From Roseicyclus amphidinii (GTDB taxonomy: Bacteria; Pseudomonadota; Alphaproteobacteria; Rhodobacterales; Rhodobacteraceae), in contig NZ_JASJOE010000007.1 in assembly GCF_030163755.1 (NCBI RefSeq), forward strand, positions 1-64,000: a stretch of DNA of 64,000 bases. The letters are read 5' to 3'. The notes below the pieces were generated by a model. That model was not told the origin of the DNA and made no database searches. It saw only the letters and a list, made by a program, of their open reading frames with translations. This document shows positions 8,700-19,170 of this stretch, one piece after another. Each line of letters opens with the position of its first letter. Within the stretch, counting starts at the first letter, position 1. A program made the position numbers and the translations under genes.

Positions 8700-10070
8700 A
8701 TGCTGACCAACGACCAGCTCGCGAAATGGGACCGGGATCATTTCCTGCACCCCTCGACCCATCTCGCCCAGCATGCCCGCGGCGAGGCACCGGGCCGCAT
8801 CATCCAGACCGCCGAGGGCAGCCATATCGTGGACCGCGACGGCAACCGGTTCCTCGACGCCTTCGCGGGGCTTTACTGCGTGAACATCGGCTACGGGCGG
8901 CAGGAGGTGGCCGAGGCCATCGCCGACCAGGCGCGCGAGCTGGCCTATTACCACGCCTACATGGGCCACGGCACCGAGGTGTCGATCACGCTGGCGCAGA
9001 TGGTGATGGAGCGTGCGCCCGATCACATGTCCAAGGTCTATTTCGGCCTTGGCGGCAGCGACGCGAACGAGACCAACGTCAAGCTGATCTGGTATTACAA
9101 CAACATCCTCGGGCGGCCCGAGAAGAAGAAGATCATCTCGCGCTGGCGCGGCTATCACGGCTCGGGGCTGATGTCGGGATCGCTGACGGGGCTGCACCTG
9201 TTCCACCAGAAATTCGACCTTCCGCTCTCGACCGTGCGGCACACCACCGCGCCCTATTACTACCGCCGGGCGGATGTCGCGCAGTCCGAAGAGCAGTTCA
9301 GCGCGCAATGCGCCGCCGACCTCGAAGAGCTGATCGAGGCCGAGGGGGCCGACACCATCGCCGCCTTCATCGCCGAGCCGATGCTGGGCACGGGCGGCAT
9401 CGTCCCCCCGCCCATGGGCTACTGGGAGGCGATCACGCCCATCCTCGAGAAGCACGACATCCTGCTGATCGCCGACGAGGTGGTCACCGGCTTCGGGCGG
9501 CTGGGCCACATGTTCGGCTCGCCCGCCTACGGGCTGAAGCCCGACGTGATGACCATCGCCAAGGGCGTGACCTCGGCCTATGCGCCGCTGTCGGGGTCCA
9601 TCGTGTCGGACAAGGTCTGGCGCGTGCTGGAGCAGGGCACCGACCGGTTCGGGCCCTTCGGCCATGGCTGGACCTATTCCGCGCATCCCATCGGGGCCGC
9701 GGCTGGGGTGGCGAATCTGAAGCTGCTGGACAGCCTCGGGCTGGTGCGGAACGCGGGCGAGGTCGGCCCCTACCTGACCCGCACCATGGCCGAGGCCGTG
9801 GGGGAGCACGTCAACGTGGGCGAGGTCCGCGGCGAGGGGATGCTGACCGCGGTGGAACTGGTCGCCGACCGCGACACGCGGGCGGGTTTCGATCCCGCCG
9901 ACAAGGTCGTGCCGCGCATCGTCGCCGCGATGGGCCGCCGCGGCGTGATCGCGCGGGCCATGCCGCAGGGCGATATCCTGGGCTACGCGCCGCCCCTCTG
10001 CCTGACGCGGGAAGAGGCCGACACCGTCGTCACCGCCACCGCCGAGAGCATCGCCGAGGTGCTGGGTTAA
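8700..10070 (+). CDS. Class III PLP-dependent aminotransferase
   Basis: A 456-residue class III aminotransferase. Visible landmarks: GLYCVNIGYG near the N-terminus, GGSDANETNVKL (phosphate/PLP contact), WRGYHGSG, IAEPMLGTGGI, LIADEVVTGFGRLG (PLP-binding Asp) and MTIAKGVTSAYAPLSG with the Schiff-base Lys. Overall pattern is that of omega-amino acid or diamine:pyruvate aminotransferases such as putrescine-pyruvate (SpuC) or taurine-pyruvate enzymes; the amino donor cannot be fixed from sequence alone. An FAD amine-type oxidoreductase (19962-21236) and an amine oxidase (window start) hint at polyamine use in this genome, but they are not adjacent. It stands alone, with its own ribosome binding site. 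Confidence 0.87.
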   Translation: MLTNDQLAKWDRDHFLHPSTHLAQHARGEAPGRIIQTAEGSHIVDRDGNRFLDAFAGLYCVNIGYGRQEVAEAIADQARELAYYHAYMGHGTEVSITLAQMVMERAPDHMSKVYFGLGGSDANETNVKLIWYYNNILGRPEKKKIISRWRGYHGSGLMSGSLTGLHLFHQKFDLPLSTVRHTTAPYYYRRADVAQSEEQFSAQCAADLEELIEAEGADTIAAFIAEPMLGTGGIVPPPMGYWEAITPILEKHDILLIADEVVTGFGRLGHMFGSPAYGLKPDVMTIAKGVTSAYAPLSGSIVSDKVWRVLEQGTDRFGPFGHGWTYSAHPIGAAAGVANLKLLDSLGLVRNAGEVGPYLTRTMAEAVGEHVNVGEVRGEGMLTAVELVADRDTRAGFDPADKVVPRIVAAMGRRGVIARAMPQGDILGYAPPLCLTREEADTVVTATAESIAEVLG

Positions 10071-10124
10071 GCCGTGCTGCCTGCCGCGCCGTCCCGGCCT
10101 TCGGTGCCGGGCGGTGCAGCCATG

Positions 10125-10757
10125 TCATCCCGTCACATCCCGCTCCGGGGTCCAGGCGTCGCCGGTGACGCTCACCATGGTCGGCGCGGCGGCAAGTTGC
10201 CTGCGCTGCACGACGCCGCCAAGCGCGCCGTCCCCGGTGGCTTGCGCGCGCCGGGCCACCGCCGTCTTCAACGCGTGGTCGGTGAAATAGGGGCGCAGCG
10301 CCTCGAGATCGAGCCGGTCACGGTCGATGCCGACCACCCTCAGGCAGGTCTCCACCGTTGCGGGCGCGGGCGTGGGCGATGCGCCTGCCGGGCCGTCCGT
10401 CTCGATCAGCTCGTCGTGAAGCCCTTGCGCGACAAGCGGGGTCGAGGCCGCGGTCAGCGCCGCCTGCGCGGCCTTGATCCGGGCTTCGGCGGGCGCGAAC
10501 CAGCCGCGCACCTCCTCCATCCGCCGCGTCAGCGGGCGGGTGAGGACCAGCCGCCGCCCGGCCAGATCACGCCCGAGGCGCGACAGGTGCGACAGGGCCT
10601 TGGCCGCGCCCTCCGCGCTCAGGGTGGGATCGCGGGCCAGGGCCTCGGCCCGGTCGCACCACGCTTCGGCCTTGCGCAGCAGGTGGCCGGCCTCACGCTG
10701 GCGGTCGGGCGGGGCAGGGACGGGCGGGGCCGGTGGATGGCTCAGGTCATTGGGCAT
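10125..10757 (-). CDS. Hypothetical protein
   Basis: A 210-residue protein I do not recognise. It starts with a Pro-rich segment (about 5-17), followed by a helical, Arg/Ala/Leu-rich middle (about 20-115) that could form coiled coil. A Pro/Ala linker near 125-132 leads to a C-terminal part beginning VETCLRVVGIDRDRLDLEAL and containing LRPYFTDHALKTAVARRAQ. No signal peptide and no membrane helix are seen. Base composition is like its neighbours. It is flanked by the aminotransferase (convergent) and the esterase gene (same strand, 42 bp away). The reading frame is long and clean, so it is probably a real gene. Confidence 0.65.
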   Translation of the reverse strand: MPNDLSHPPAPPVPAPPDRQREAGHLLRKAEAWCDRAEALARDPTLSAEGAAKALSHLSRLGRDLAGRRLVLTRPLTRRMEEVRGWFAPAEARIKAAQAALTAASTPLVAQGLHDELIETDGPAGASPTPAPATVETCLRVVGIDRDRLDLEALRPYFTDHALKTAVARRAQATGDGALGGVVQRRQLAAAPTMVSVTGDAWTPERDVTG

Positions 10758-10799
10758 GGTGGCAGCATGACCCGAGCAGGTTAACGCGGCCCTAACGCC

Positions 10800-11450
10800 C
10801 TATCCGTTCAGCGCATGGCGCATGGCGGCCACGCCTGCCTCTGTCACGCCATGGCCCGCGCCGGGGGCGACATGCAGCGCGACCTCGGCCCCCAGCGCGC
10901 GAAACGCTTCGGCGCTGTCGCGGGCGCGTTTCAGCGGGATATGCGGGTCTTGCTCATGCACCGTGATCGTGACCGGCAGGCCGGTCAGGTCGCTGTCGTA
11001 ATTCAACCGCTTGGCGGTGAAGCCGTAAAGCGCCGGGTCCGGCCCGCCCATCGCGTCCGAGGTGCCGACCAGCCCCGCCGAGAGGCCGAAGACGGCTGCC
11101 AGCCCGCCGTGCCGCGCGGCGTATTCCAGTGCAAGGCAACCGCCCTGGCTGAACCCCGCCAGCGCGATCCGGTCGCGGGTCAGCCCCTCGGCCTCCAGTG
11201 CCGCGATGGCGCCCTCCACCGCGTCGATCCCCGCGGCGACATGCGGGGCCATGCCCCCCATCGGCGCAAGGAAGGACGTGGGCCACCAGCTGCGCCCCGG
11301 CGCTTCGGGCGCGATCATGGCGACGTCGGGCAACCCCAGCGCCGCCCCAAGGCCGAGGATGTCCTCGGCCCCGGCACCACGCCCATGGACAAGGACAAGG
11401 CCCATCCGGGCGGTGCCCCCCGATGCTCCTGCACGCACAAGCCGGGTCAT
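10800..11450 (-). CDS. Phospholipase/carboxylesterase family hydrolase (MhqD-like)
   Basis: A 216-residue alpha/beta hydrolase. LVLVHGRGA (oxyanion-hole region), GFSQGGCLALEYA (nucleophile elbow Gly-x-Ser-x-Gly) and a closing APGAGHG (catalytic His) are visible. Its ATG overlaps the stop of the upstream dioxygenase gene by four bases (ATGA), so the pair is almost certainly translated together. In Bacillus, a carboxylesterase of this type (MhqD) and a glyoxalase-fold dioxygenase (MhqO) belong to the same quinone-stress regulon. The same pairing here suggests detoxification of hydroquinone-like compounds, by inference only. Confidence 0.85.
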   Translation of the reverse strand: MTRLVRAGASGGTARMGLVLVHGRGAGAEDILGLGAALGLPDVAMIAPEAPGRSWWPTSFLAPMGGMAPHVAAGIDAVEGAIAALEAEGLTRDRIALAGFSQGGCLALEYAARHGGLAAVFGLSAGLVGTSDAMGGPDPALYGFTAKRLNYDSDLTGLPVTITVHEQDPHIPLKRARDSAEAFRALGAEVALHVAPGAGHGVTEAGVAAMRHALNG

Positions 11451-12367
11451 GCCGGCACCTTGAGGGGCGGCAGCACCTGCTCGATCCGGGCGCGGTGCGG
11501 CTCGTACTGCGCGGGCAGTTTCAGCGCCTCGCCCAGATGCGCGGCGTCCTCGTCCACGGCGAAACCCGGCGGGTCGGTGGCGATCTCGAACAGCACCCCG
11601 CCCGGTTCGCGGAAGTAGATCGCGTTGAAATACTGCCGGTCGATCACGGGCGTCGTGGGATGGCCCGCCACGGCCAGCCGCTCCTGCCAGTCGCGCTGCA
11701 CCTCGTCCGTCTCGGCGCGGAAGGCGACATGGTGGATCGTTCCAGCGCCCTGCCGCCCGATCGAGGGCGCGTCCGAGCGCATCAGGTCGATCACCGCACC
11801 GCGCGCCTCGCCGGGGGCTTGCAGCCGCAACCGTTCCACGCCGCCCGCGGTCTCGTGGCCGGTCTCGGAATAGCCGAAGACCTCGGTCAGAAGCCGCGCG
11901 GTCGGCGCGATGTCGCGCTCCCACAGCGTGACGGAATGGAAGCCGTCCAGCGCCTCGGCGCTGTCGCGGTCGGTCTCGATCAGCTCGACCGGCGCGCCGT
12001 CGGGGTCGCGCAGGGTGATGACGCGTTGGCCAAAGCGTTCCTCCGGGCCGTCGAAGTCGATGGCCTGTTCGGCCAGCCGCTCCATCCAGCCGTCGAAGCC
12101 GCCCTTCGGCACGGCATAGGCATAGGCCCGCGCCATGCCGGGCCCGGCCCGACCGGGGCCCGCGTCGGCGAAGGGAAAGAAGGTCAGGATCGTTCCGGGG
12201 CTTCCTGCCGCGTCGCCGTAATACAGGTGATAGGTGCCGGGATCGTCGAAGTTCACGGTCTTCTTCACCAGCCGCTGGCGCAGCGTGCCGGTGTAGAAAT
12301 CGACATTCGCCTGCGGCGGCCCGGAAATCGCCGTGACATGGTGCAGGCCGGGAATGGGGCGGGTCAT
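11447..12367 (-). CDS. Ring-cleaving dioxygenase, glyoxalase fold (MhqO-like)
   Basis: A 306-residue vicinal-oxygen-chelate protein with two glyoxalase-like halves. It opens IPGLHHVTAISG (His metal ligand), has GTYHLYYGDAAGSPGTILTFFPF in the first half (cited parts LYYGD and LTFFPF) and IHHVAFRAETDEVQ in the second, then FREPGGVLFEIATDPPGF (Glu ligand). This is the ring-cleaving dioxygenase/MhqO pattern for quinone or hydroquinone substrates. It overlaps the MhqD-like hydrolase by four bases. No MarR-type regulator is next to it, so control must be encoded elsewhere or differ from the Bacillus system. Confidence 0.87.
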   Translation of the reverse strand: MTRPIPGLHHVTAISGPPQANVDFYTGTLRQRLVKKTVNFDDPGTYHLYYGDAAGSPGTILTFFPFADAGPGRAGPGMARAYAYAVPKGGFDGWMERLAEQAIDFDGPEERFGQRVITLRDPDGAPVELIETDRDSAEALDGFHSVTLWERDIAPTARLLTEVFGYSETGHETAGGVERLRLQAPGEARGAVIDLMRSDAPSIGRQGAGTIHHVAFRAETDEVQRDWQERLAVAGHPTTPVIDRQYFNAIYFREPGGVLFEIATDPPGFAVDEDAAHLGEALKLPAQYEPHRARIEQVLPPLKVPA

Positions 12368-12493
12368 GATGCTGTGGTCCTTCTGGCTGGGGCCGGGCGC
12401 GCGCGCCTGACGTCACGGGGTCAGCTAGGGGGCGGGCACCCACCCGAAAACGCAGATGCGCACAGGGCGATTGTGCGCTCCTGCAAGGGTCGC

Positions 12494-12934
12494 TCAGACC
12501 GAGGGGGCAAGCTCGCAGGCGGCGAAGGCCGCCACCTCCGGCGCGGCCCCCTCGAGCGACACGGTCAGCGCGGCGGGGCCGGCGAAGATCGTGGCGGTCT
12601 CGTTCCGCGCGAGCCCGGCCAGCACGTTGCCGAAGCCGCGGTCGGTCACGGTCAGCGCGCGCCCCTCGTCGGACAGGATATGGCGGTCGGTGGTGATGGT
12701 CAGCTCGGCCCCGCCGCCGAAGGCGATGCCGAAGACCGGCGCCTCTGGCCAGGGCTCGGTCCGTGTGACGGTGATCGTGTAGAGCGGCCCGGCGGGGTCA
12801 TGGGTCAGGCGGATCTCGCCGGCCTCCGGATCGCTGTGGGTCAGGGTGCAGATCGAGCCGGAGCGCCCGGCCTCCCACGCGGCGGCGGGAGCGGCGGAAA
12901 GAGCGAGACACAGGGGAACAAGAACACGTCGCAT
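12494..12934 (-). CDS. Secreted hypothetical protein
   Basis: A 146-residue protein with a clear Sec signal peptide (MRRVLVPLCLALSAAPAAAW; likely cut after Ala near 19). The mature part is beta-rich and has two cysteines (in GSICTLTH and AACELAPSV near the very end) that could form a disulphide. I do not recognise the family. An upstream in-frame ATG at 13015 would place the signal peptide internally, so 12934 was chosen. It diverges from the rhodanese-like gene across about 165 bp. Confidence 0.75.
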   Translation of the reverse strand: MRRVLVPLCLALSAAPAAAWEAGRSGSICTLTHSDPEAGEIRLTHDPAGPLYTITVTRTEPWPEAPVFGIAFGGGAELTITTDRHILSDEGRALTVTDRGFGNVLAGLARNETATIFAGPAALTVSLEGAAPEVAAFAACELAPSV

Positions 12935-13100
12935 GCGCCGGAAATAGTGCGTGCCGGGCCGAGGGAAACCGCCTTGCAGCACTCCGCACCGGGCACAGCC
13001 CGCGGGCGCATCCATTCGCCTGCGACCAACCGGAGGTTGACGCGGTCACCTGTCGTGGGAGAGGCTTGGCACGGAAGACAACAGGGGAGGACACCCTATC

Positions 13101-13700
13101 ATGCGGAACATGGCTTTGACGCTGGCGCTGATCGCGCTGCCGGGGTTGGCTTCGGCCGAGGGGGTCGGGCTGACGCCCGACATGATGTCGGCCACCGTGC
13201 CGACGCCTTCGGGCCCGGTCGAGATCATGCGCAACCAGGACACCGGGAACCGGTTGGAGGGCGACTGGACGCTGACCTCGCGGCCCTGCCCGAATTTCTG
13301 CATCCAGCCGATGATCCCCGCGCCGGGCGTGACGCCCGTGGGCGAGCTGGAGGTGATCGCGGCCCTGCAGGACCCGAATGCCGTGGTGATCGACGGCCGC
13401 ATCCGGCCCGAGTTCGAGGCCGGCACGATCCCCGGCGCGGTTTCGGTGCCCTATAACGAAGCCGCCGACCGGCTGGGCGAGCTGGGCTGCGTCGTAGATT
13501 TCGACGGGTTCATCTGCGAAGGCGAGATCCCGCAGGTCGTCCTGTTCTGCAACGGCCCATGGTGCGGCCAGTCGCCGACGGCGGCGCGCAACATGATCGA
13601 GGCGGGCTTCCCGGCGGAGAATATCTCGTATTACCGGGGGGGCATGCAGAACTGGCAGATGCTGGGCCTGACCGTGGTGCCGGGGGGTGCTGGCGGGTGA
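13101..13700 (+). CDS. Secreted rhodanese-like domain protein
   Basis: A 199-residue exported protein. A signal peptide (MRNMALTLALIALPGLASA) is followed by a spacer carrying RPCPNFCIQPM, then a rhodanese domain (about 80-195): VVIDGRIRPEFEAGTIPGA holds the CDC25-like substrate region and LFCNGPWCGQSP the active-site loop with Cys150 as the candidate sulfur-accepting residue. Rhodaneses move sulfane sulfur between donors and acceptors; periplasmic forms are common near sulfur-oxidation or cytochrome genes, but none is adjacent here. GGGGAGG precedes the ATG at a workable distance. Confidence 0.88.
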   Translation: MRNMALTLALIALPGLASAEGVGLTPDMMSATVPTPSGPVEIMRNQDTGNRLEGDWTLTSRPCPNFCIQPMIPAPGVTPVGELEVIAALQDPNAVVIDGRIRPEFEAGTIPGAVSVPYNEAADRLGELGCVVDFDGFICEGEIPQVVLFCNGPWCGQSPTAARNMIEAGFPAENISYYRGGMQNWQMLGLTVVPGGAGG

Positions 13701-14020
13701 GGCGCGCGGGCGTCCGTGGGGTGGGGCAAGGGCCTGCACTGGCGGGCAGGTGCCGGGCTGAAGCCCGGCCTACGGTGTTTGTCGGGGTGTCGGTTCTGTC
13801 GGTCTAGCGAAGCGCCCTGCGCGAATAGCAGTCGCAGGCTGCCGCGCTATCGCCGGGCCGCCCCCCGGCACGGCGATTTGGTGGGGCTGGGTGCGCCGTT
13901 CGGTCTGTGCGCGGATGTGGCTGGGATAAAGCGCTTCCGCTCGACGCTTGGATCGCCGCACCGCGGCCCTGGGGTGGTAATCTTCATAATTTCTCGAGAC
14001 TGTCGGAGTTTACTTGGCCT
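13701..14020. other. Intergenic region with a REP-like hairpin
   Basis: This stretch of 320 bp has no convincing reading frame. It holds the inverted repeat at 13752-13769 and, from about 13980 on, falls towards the AT-rich composition of the orphan gene that ends at 14021. I see no tRNA, promoter or mobile-element end. Confidence 0.6.
13752..13769. repeat. REP-like palindrome
   Basis: GCCGGGCTGAAGCCCGGC is a perfect dyad followed by CTACGG. Read on the other strand it begins GTAGGCCGGGC, close to the GTAGGGTGGGC start of the repeat at 14644, which suggests one family. Confidence 0.6.
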
Positions 14021-14596
14021 TCAGTAATAGCTCTCGGGAAGCTCTGGATACTGATAGTCACGCTCAGACTCCACTTGGTCAGAAGTCAGATAAAACCCCT
14101 CATTTTCTGAGGTCCTAACAGTGGTAAGGACCGCACGAAGTGGCTTTCTGCAGTCTTGCTTTGTCAGATCTAACTGCCTGCTGACCCACTTTTCGACTTT
14201 GCTAAGTCGCTTCTCATGTTGTTTTATGTCATATTCATAAAGCCTGGTAAGTTCCAATCGGTCTTCTTCATTTTTTGCTTTGCTGATTTCATCCTGCGCG
14301 TGCTGTCTTTCATTAATTAGATCATACCGAAATTCATTAATGATCTCTTCCAGTTCCTGCGCGGTGCGCTCTAGAATGCCAAAAAACGCGTCAACTGCTG
14401 CCTGCTCTGCTTTCCGATCACCTCGGAAGTCACGATAATACTTTCGGATAATCAGTTCGCCGTCCGCCGGTGTGCACCAGACTCCCTCTATACTGGTTTC
14501 AGATGGGATATAGTCAGTTACCTTTGGAAAAACTCGCTTCCTGTTTTTTGGCGGTGTTGAAGCAAGTTTTAAAAGCTTTTTTAGTATGCTAGCCAT
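14021..14596 (-). CDS. AT-rich orphan hypothetical protein
   Basis: A 191-residue protein of unknown function and the most foreign-looking gene in the window: it is visibly AT-rich, uses codons such as AAA, GAA, ATT and AGA freely, and contrasts with GC-rich neighbours on both sides. The N-terminus (MASILKKLLKLASTPPKNRKR) is strongly basic. Residues about 60-145 look wholly helical and charged (ELEEIINEFRYDLINERQ, KNEEDRLELTRLYEYDIKQ), as in a coiled coil. The C-terminus is acidic and Tyr-rich (ERDYQYPELPESYY). No signal peptide or membrane span. GGAG lies four bases before the ATG. It probably arrived by transfer; the function is not known to me. Confidence 0.75.
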   Translation of the reverse strand: MASILKKLLKLASTPPKNRKRVFPKVTDYIPSETSIEGVWCTPADGELIIRKYYRDFRGDRKAEQAAVDAFFGILERTAQELEEIINEFRYDLINERQHAQDEISKAKNEEDRLELTRLYEYDIKQHEKRLSKVEKWVSRQLDLTKQDCRKPLRAVLTTVRTSENEGFYLTSDQVESERDYQYPELPESYY

Positions 14597-14643
14597 CTCG
14601 GCTCCACTCAGTACTACCAGTTGGTTGAGCTTACCCACGGCGA

Positions 14644-14697
14644 GTAGGGTGGGCAATCCTGCCCACCATTCCGGCGCGGTTGGCAGGATTGCCCACC

Positions 14698-14701
<4 letters not shown>
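14644..14701. repeat. Paired REP-like inverted repeat
   Basis: GTAGGGTGGGCAATCCTGCC (14644-14663) is the exact reverse complement of 14682-14701, with an 18 bp spacer. The left arm plus the next bases also form their own hairpin (GGTGGGC 14648-14654 with GCCCACC 14661-14667). The right arm includes the uvrB stop codon (14698-14700). It can act as a strong transcription-ending or mRNA-stabilising hairpin for uvrB and separates it from the AT-rich orphan. Confidence 0.85.
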
Positions 14702-16890
<2,189 letters not shown>

Positions 16891-16993
16891 GGTGGACCTC
16901 CGTCACCCCGTAATTGACCTTGTTTCACAGGGGTTCAACCCCTCGGCGCACTGGCTGTTGCCAGAGGGTGTCGGCAGACGGTCAATGGTTGAC

Positions 16994-17008
16994 GAAACCT
17001 TTCCGAAC
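16994..17008 (-). promoter_or_regulatory. Possible LexA (SOS) box for uvrB
   Basis: GAAA-CCTTTCC-GAAC has the GAAC-N7-GAAC spacing of alphaproteobacterial LexA sites with one mismatch in the first half. It is 104 bp upstream of the uvrB start. uvrB is commonly in SOS regulons, so the site is plausible but degenerate. Confidence 0.35.
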
Positions 17009-17096
17009 CCGCGACAATTTTCACAACTTTAAGGAGAATATTCCGTTGCAACATCCGGCATGGTTGCCCTAAGCTGAGGGGGCAAGCAGCGGATGT

Positions 17097-17158
17097 GGTT
17101 GCCGGTCGGATCCGAACCACCCACCCACCCCTCGCTCCCTCGGGACCGACCGGCAACC
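17097..17158. repeat. Long inverted repeat upstream of the complex I subunit gene
   Basis: GGTTGCCGGTCGG (17097-17109) pairs perfectly with CCGACCGGCAACC (17146-17158); after one mismatch three more pairs extend the stem inwards (17111-17113 with 17142-17144). The spacer is C-rich. It is not a tRNA fold. It could be a structured leader, an insulator hairpin, or a remnant of a repeat element. Confidence 0.75.
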
Positions 17159-17296
17159 CTCTCCTGCCTGCGCTTTCCCTGCCTGATTGCCCTGATGCCG
17201 CCTGTCCTTCTCCGGTGCAGGCGTGTGAAATTGGCGCATTGCGCAAAGCCGCCCATTTTCGGATATACGCGCCAAGACCAGACAAGGGGTTCCGCG

Positions 17297-17608
17297 ATGC
17301 GTGCACGGATCTACAAGCCTGCGAAGACGGCGATGTCTTCGGGCACGGCCAAGACGAAGCAATGGGTGCTCGAGTTCGCCCCCCAAGCCGCGCGAGAGGT
17401 CGATCCGCTCATGGGCTGGACGTCGTCGTCGGACATGAACAGCCAGGTTCGGCTGCGCTTCGACAGCCTCGAAGCCGCGCAGGATTACGCCAAGGCCCAT
17501 GGGATCGAAGCGGTGGTCCTGAAGCCGAAGGAGCGCAAGCCGAACATCCGCCCCCGCGGCTACGGCGAGAACTTCGCCACCGACCGCAAGGGCGCATGGA
17601 CGCATTGA
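17297..17608 (+). CDS. Complex I accessory subunit (NDUFS4/18 kDa family)
   Basis: A 103-residue protein of the ETC complex I NDUFS4 family, an accessory subunit found in alphaproteobacteria and mitochondria. Typical pieces: [16 protein letters not shown] at the N-terminus, [22 protein letters not shown], the [21 protein letters not shown] block and the closing [19 protein letters not shown]. It binds at the edge of the peripheral arm and supports assembly or stability. It is encoded alone, away from the nuo cluster. The ATG at 17297 gives the normal family length. A hairpin with flanking A/T runs lies 73 bp after the stop. Confidence 0.93.
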   Translation: MRARIYKPAKTAMSSGTAKTKQWVLEFAPQAAREVDPLMGWTSSSDMNSQVRLRFDSLEAAQDYAKAHGIEAVVLKPKERKPNIRPRGYGENFATDRKGAWTH

Positions 17609-17680
17609 GCGTTTTGCAAATCCGGGCAAAGTTGTCTCGGAAACGGGTCAAGGATGTCTCGGAGCCTTGATCGAAGCACT

Positions 17681-17708
17681 AAAAAGGGCGCCCGATGGGC
17701 GCCTTTTC
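17681..17708 (+). terminator. Rho-independent terminator after the complex I subunit gene
   Basis: An A run, then GGCGCCC (17686-17692 region), the loop GAT, GGGCGCC (17697-17703 region) and a TTTT run. The A and T runs make it able to work in both directions. It overlaps an ATG at 17695 that would otherwise extend the DUF6880 gene. Confidence 0.85.
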
Positions 17709-17733
17709 CATATGTAGAAACCTGGGGGTGGGG

Positions 17734-19170
17734 ATGGCTGGCAAGGCGTTGAACAAGACCAACCTGCTGGCCCTCGGAGCCGAGACGCTCGCCGACTTGC
17801 TGCTGGAGGCCGTCAAGGGCGACGCCGCCCGCCAGCGCAAGCTGCGCATGGCCCTGGCGGCGGGGCAGGGACCCGAGACGGTCGCGGCGGATGTGCGCAA
17901 GCGGTTTGCCTCCATTCGGCGCGGGCGCAGCTTCATCTCCCGGCAGTCGCAGAAGAAGCTGGGGCAGGAACTGTGCGGCCTGGTGCGCCTGATCGAGGAA
18001 CGCGTCGCGCCCGACGCCCCCGACATCGCCTTTGATCTGCTCTGGGCGCAACTGCACCTGGCGGCGGGCATCCATGATCGCACCGATGACAGCTGGGGCA
18101 CCATCGGCGACGCCATGGGCGACGCGATGGAGGCGGTTGCCCGGCTGTCGCCCGCTCTGACCAAGGACCCCGCGACGCTGGCGGAGGACATCTTCGATGC
18201 GGTCTCGGGCGACGGCTACGGCGCGTTCGACCACGCGGTCCCCGCCTTGGCCGAGGCGCTGGGCGACGCGGGTCTGGCGCGGCTGAAAACGCTGGCGGAG
18301 ACCGCCCGCGAGGCCCCCCTGGGCGACGGCGACCTGATCCTTTACGCCTTCATCGCCGACCGGTCACAGCGCGAGGCCCGCGCGCGGGCGGCGCGGAACC
18401 GCACCGTCGAGATGATCCTTCAGGATATCGCCGATCTGCAAGGCGACGTGGACGCGTGGCTCGCGCGCTACAGCCCCGAGCAGTTGACCTTCCACACCAT
18501 CGCCCCCCAAGCCGCCGCCCGCCTGCTGGAGGCCGGCCGCGCCGATGAGGCGCTGGCGCTGGTCGAAGGCGCGCTGCCCAACGATGACCCCTGGTCCGAC
18601 AAGGCCGAACTGGACGACGCGCATTTCGCCTGCCTCGAGGCCTTGGGCCGCACCGACGACCTGCGGGCCGCGCTCTGGAGACGGTTCGAAGCCCGGCTGT
18701 GCCCCGCGGCCCTGCGCCGCCATCTCAAGCTGTTGCCCGACTTCGACGATGTCGAGGCCGAGGACGCCGCCCGCCGCCACGTTGCGGCGTTCCGGCCCGT
18801 CGAGGCCGCGCTGGCGTATTGCCAGGCCGCCCCCGACATGGCGCTTGCGGCCGAGATCGTGCTGGCCCGCCATGCCGAGATCGACGGCGACGCCTACGAG
18901 GTTCTGACGCCCCTTTCCGAAGCCCTGTCCGGGTCGCACCCCTTGGCCGCGGTCCTGCTCTTGCGGTCGATGATCGACTTTGCCCTGACGCGGGCGCGCT
19001 CCGGCCGTTACGGCCACGCGGCGCGGCACCTCGACGCCTGCGCCGCGGCGGAGGGGGCGATCACCGACCATGCCGGGCATCCTGCGCATGACGACTATCT
19101 CCGCAACTTGCGGAGCGCCCATGGACGCAAATCCGGGTTCTGGGCCCGTGTCGGGGGGCTGTCAGGTTGA
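17734..19170 (+). CDS. DUF6880-type hypothetical protein
   Basis: A 478-residue cytoplasmic protein with no signal peptide. It is almost wholly helical, Ala/Leu/Asp-rich, and looks like a repeat of helix pairs (TPR- or HEAT-like solenoid): AAARLLEAGRADEALALVEGA, cited as ARLLEAGRADEALALVE, and DDAHFACLEALGRTDDLRAALWRRFEA in the second half. I believe this is the alphaproteobacterial DUF6880 family, whose role is unknown. The ATG at 17734 follows GGGGGTGGGG; the earlier ATG at 17695 lies in the terminator stem and was rejected. The last 9 bases overlap the convergent GNAT gene. Confidence 0.75.
   Translation: MAGKALNKTNLLALGAETLADLLLEAVKGDAARQRKLRMALAAGQGPETVAADVRKRFASIRRGRSFISRQSQKKLGQELCGLVRLIEERVAPDAPDIAFDLLWAQLHLAAGIHDRTDDSWGTIGDAMGDAMEAVARLSPALTKDPATLAEDIFDAVSGDGYGAFDHAVPALAEALGDAGLARLKTLAETAREAPLGDGDLILYAFIADRSQREARARAARNRTVEMILQDIADLQGDVDAWLARYSPEQLTFHTIAPQAAARLLEAGRADEALALVEGALPNDDPWSDKAELDDAHFACLEALGRTDDLRAALWRRFEARLCPAALRRHLKLLPDFDDVEAEDAARRHVAAFRPVEAALAYCQAAPDMALAAEIVLARHAEIDGDAYEVLTPLSEALSGSHPLAAVLLLRSMIDFALTRARSGRYGHAARHLDACAAAEGAITDHAGHPAHDDYLRNLRSAHGRKSGFWARVGGLSG

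Larger units (their letters stand above)
16891..17296. other. Divergent intergenic region between uvrB and the complex I subunit gene
   Basis: This 406 bp gap has no convincing gene. It holds the uvrB leader, a short dyad AGGGGTTCAACCCCT (16929-16943), a candidate LexA site (16994-17008), an AT-rich stretch with GGAGAATATTCC (17033-17044), and the long inverted repeat at 17097-17158. Confidence 0.6.

Noticed and set aside
16929-16943. GGGGTTCAACCCC as the T arm of a tRNA
   Set aside because: No acceptor stem or anticodon arm can be placed around it; it is a simple dyad.
17097-17158. Inverted repeat as a tRNA gene
   Set aside because: The stem is too long and no D, anticodon or T arm fits inside.
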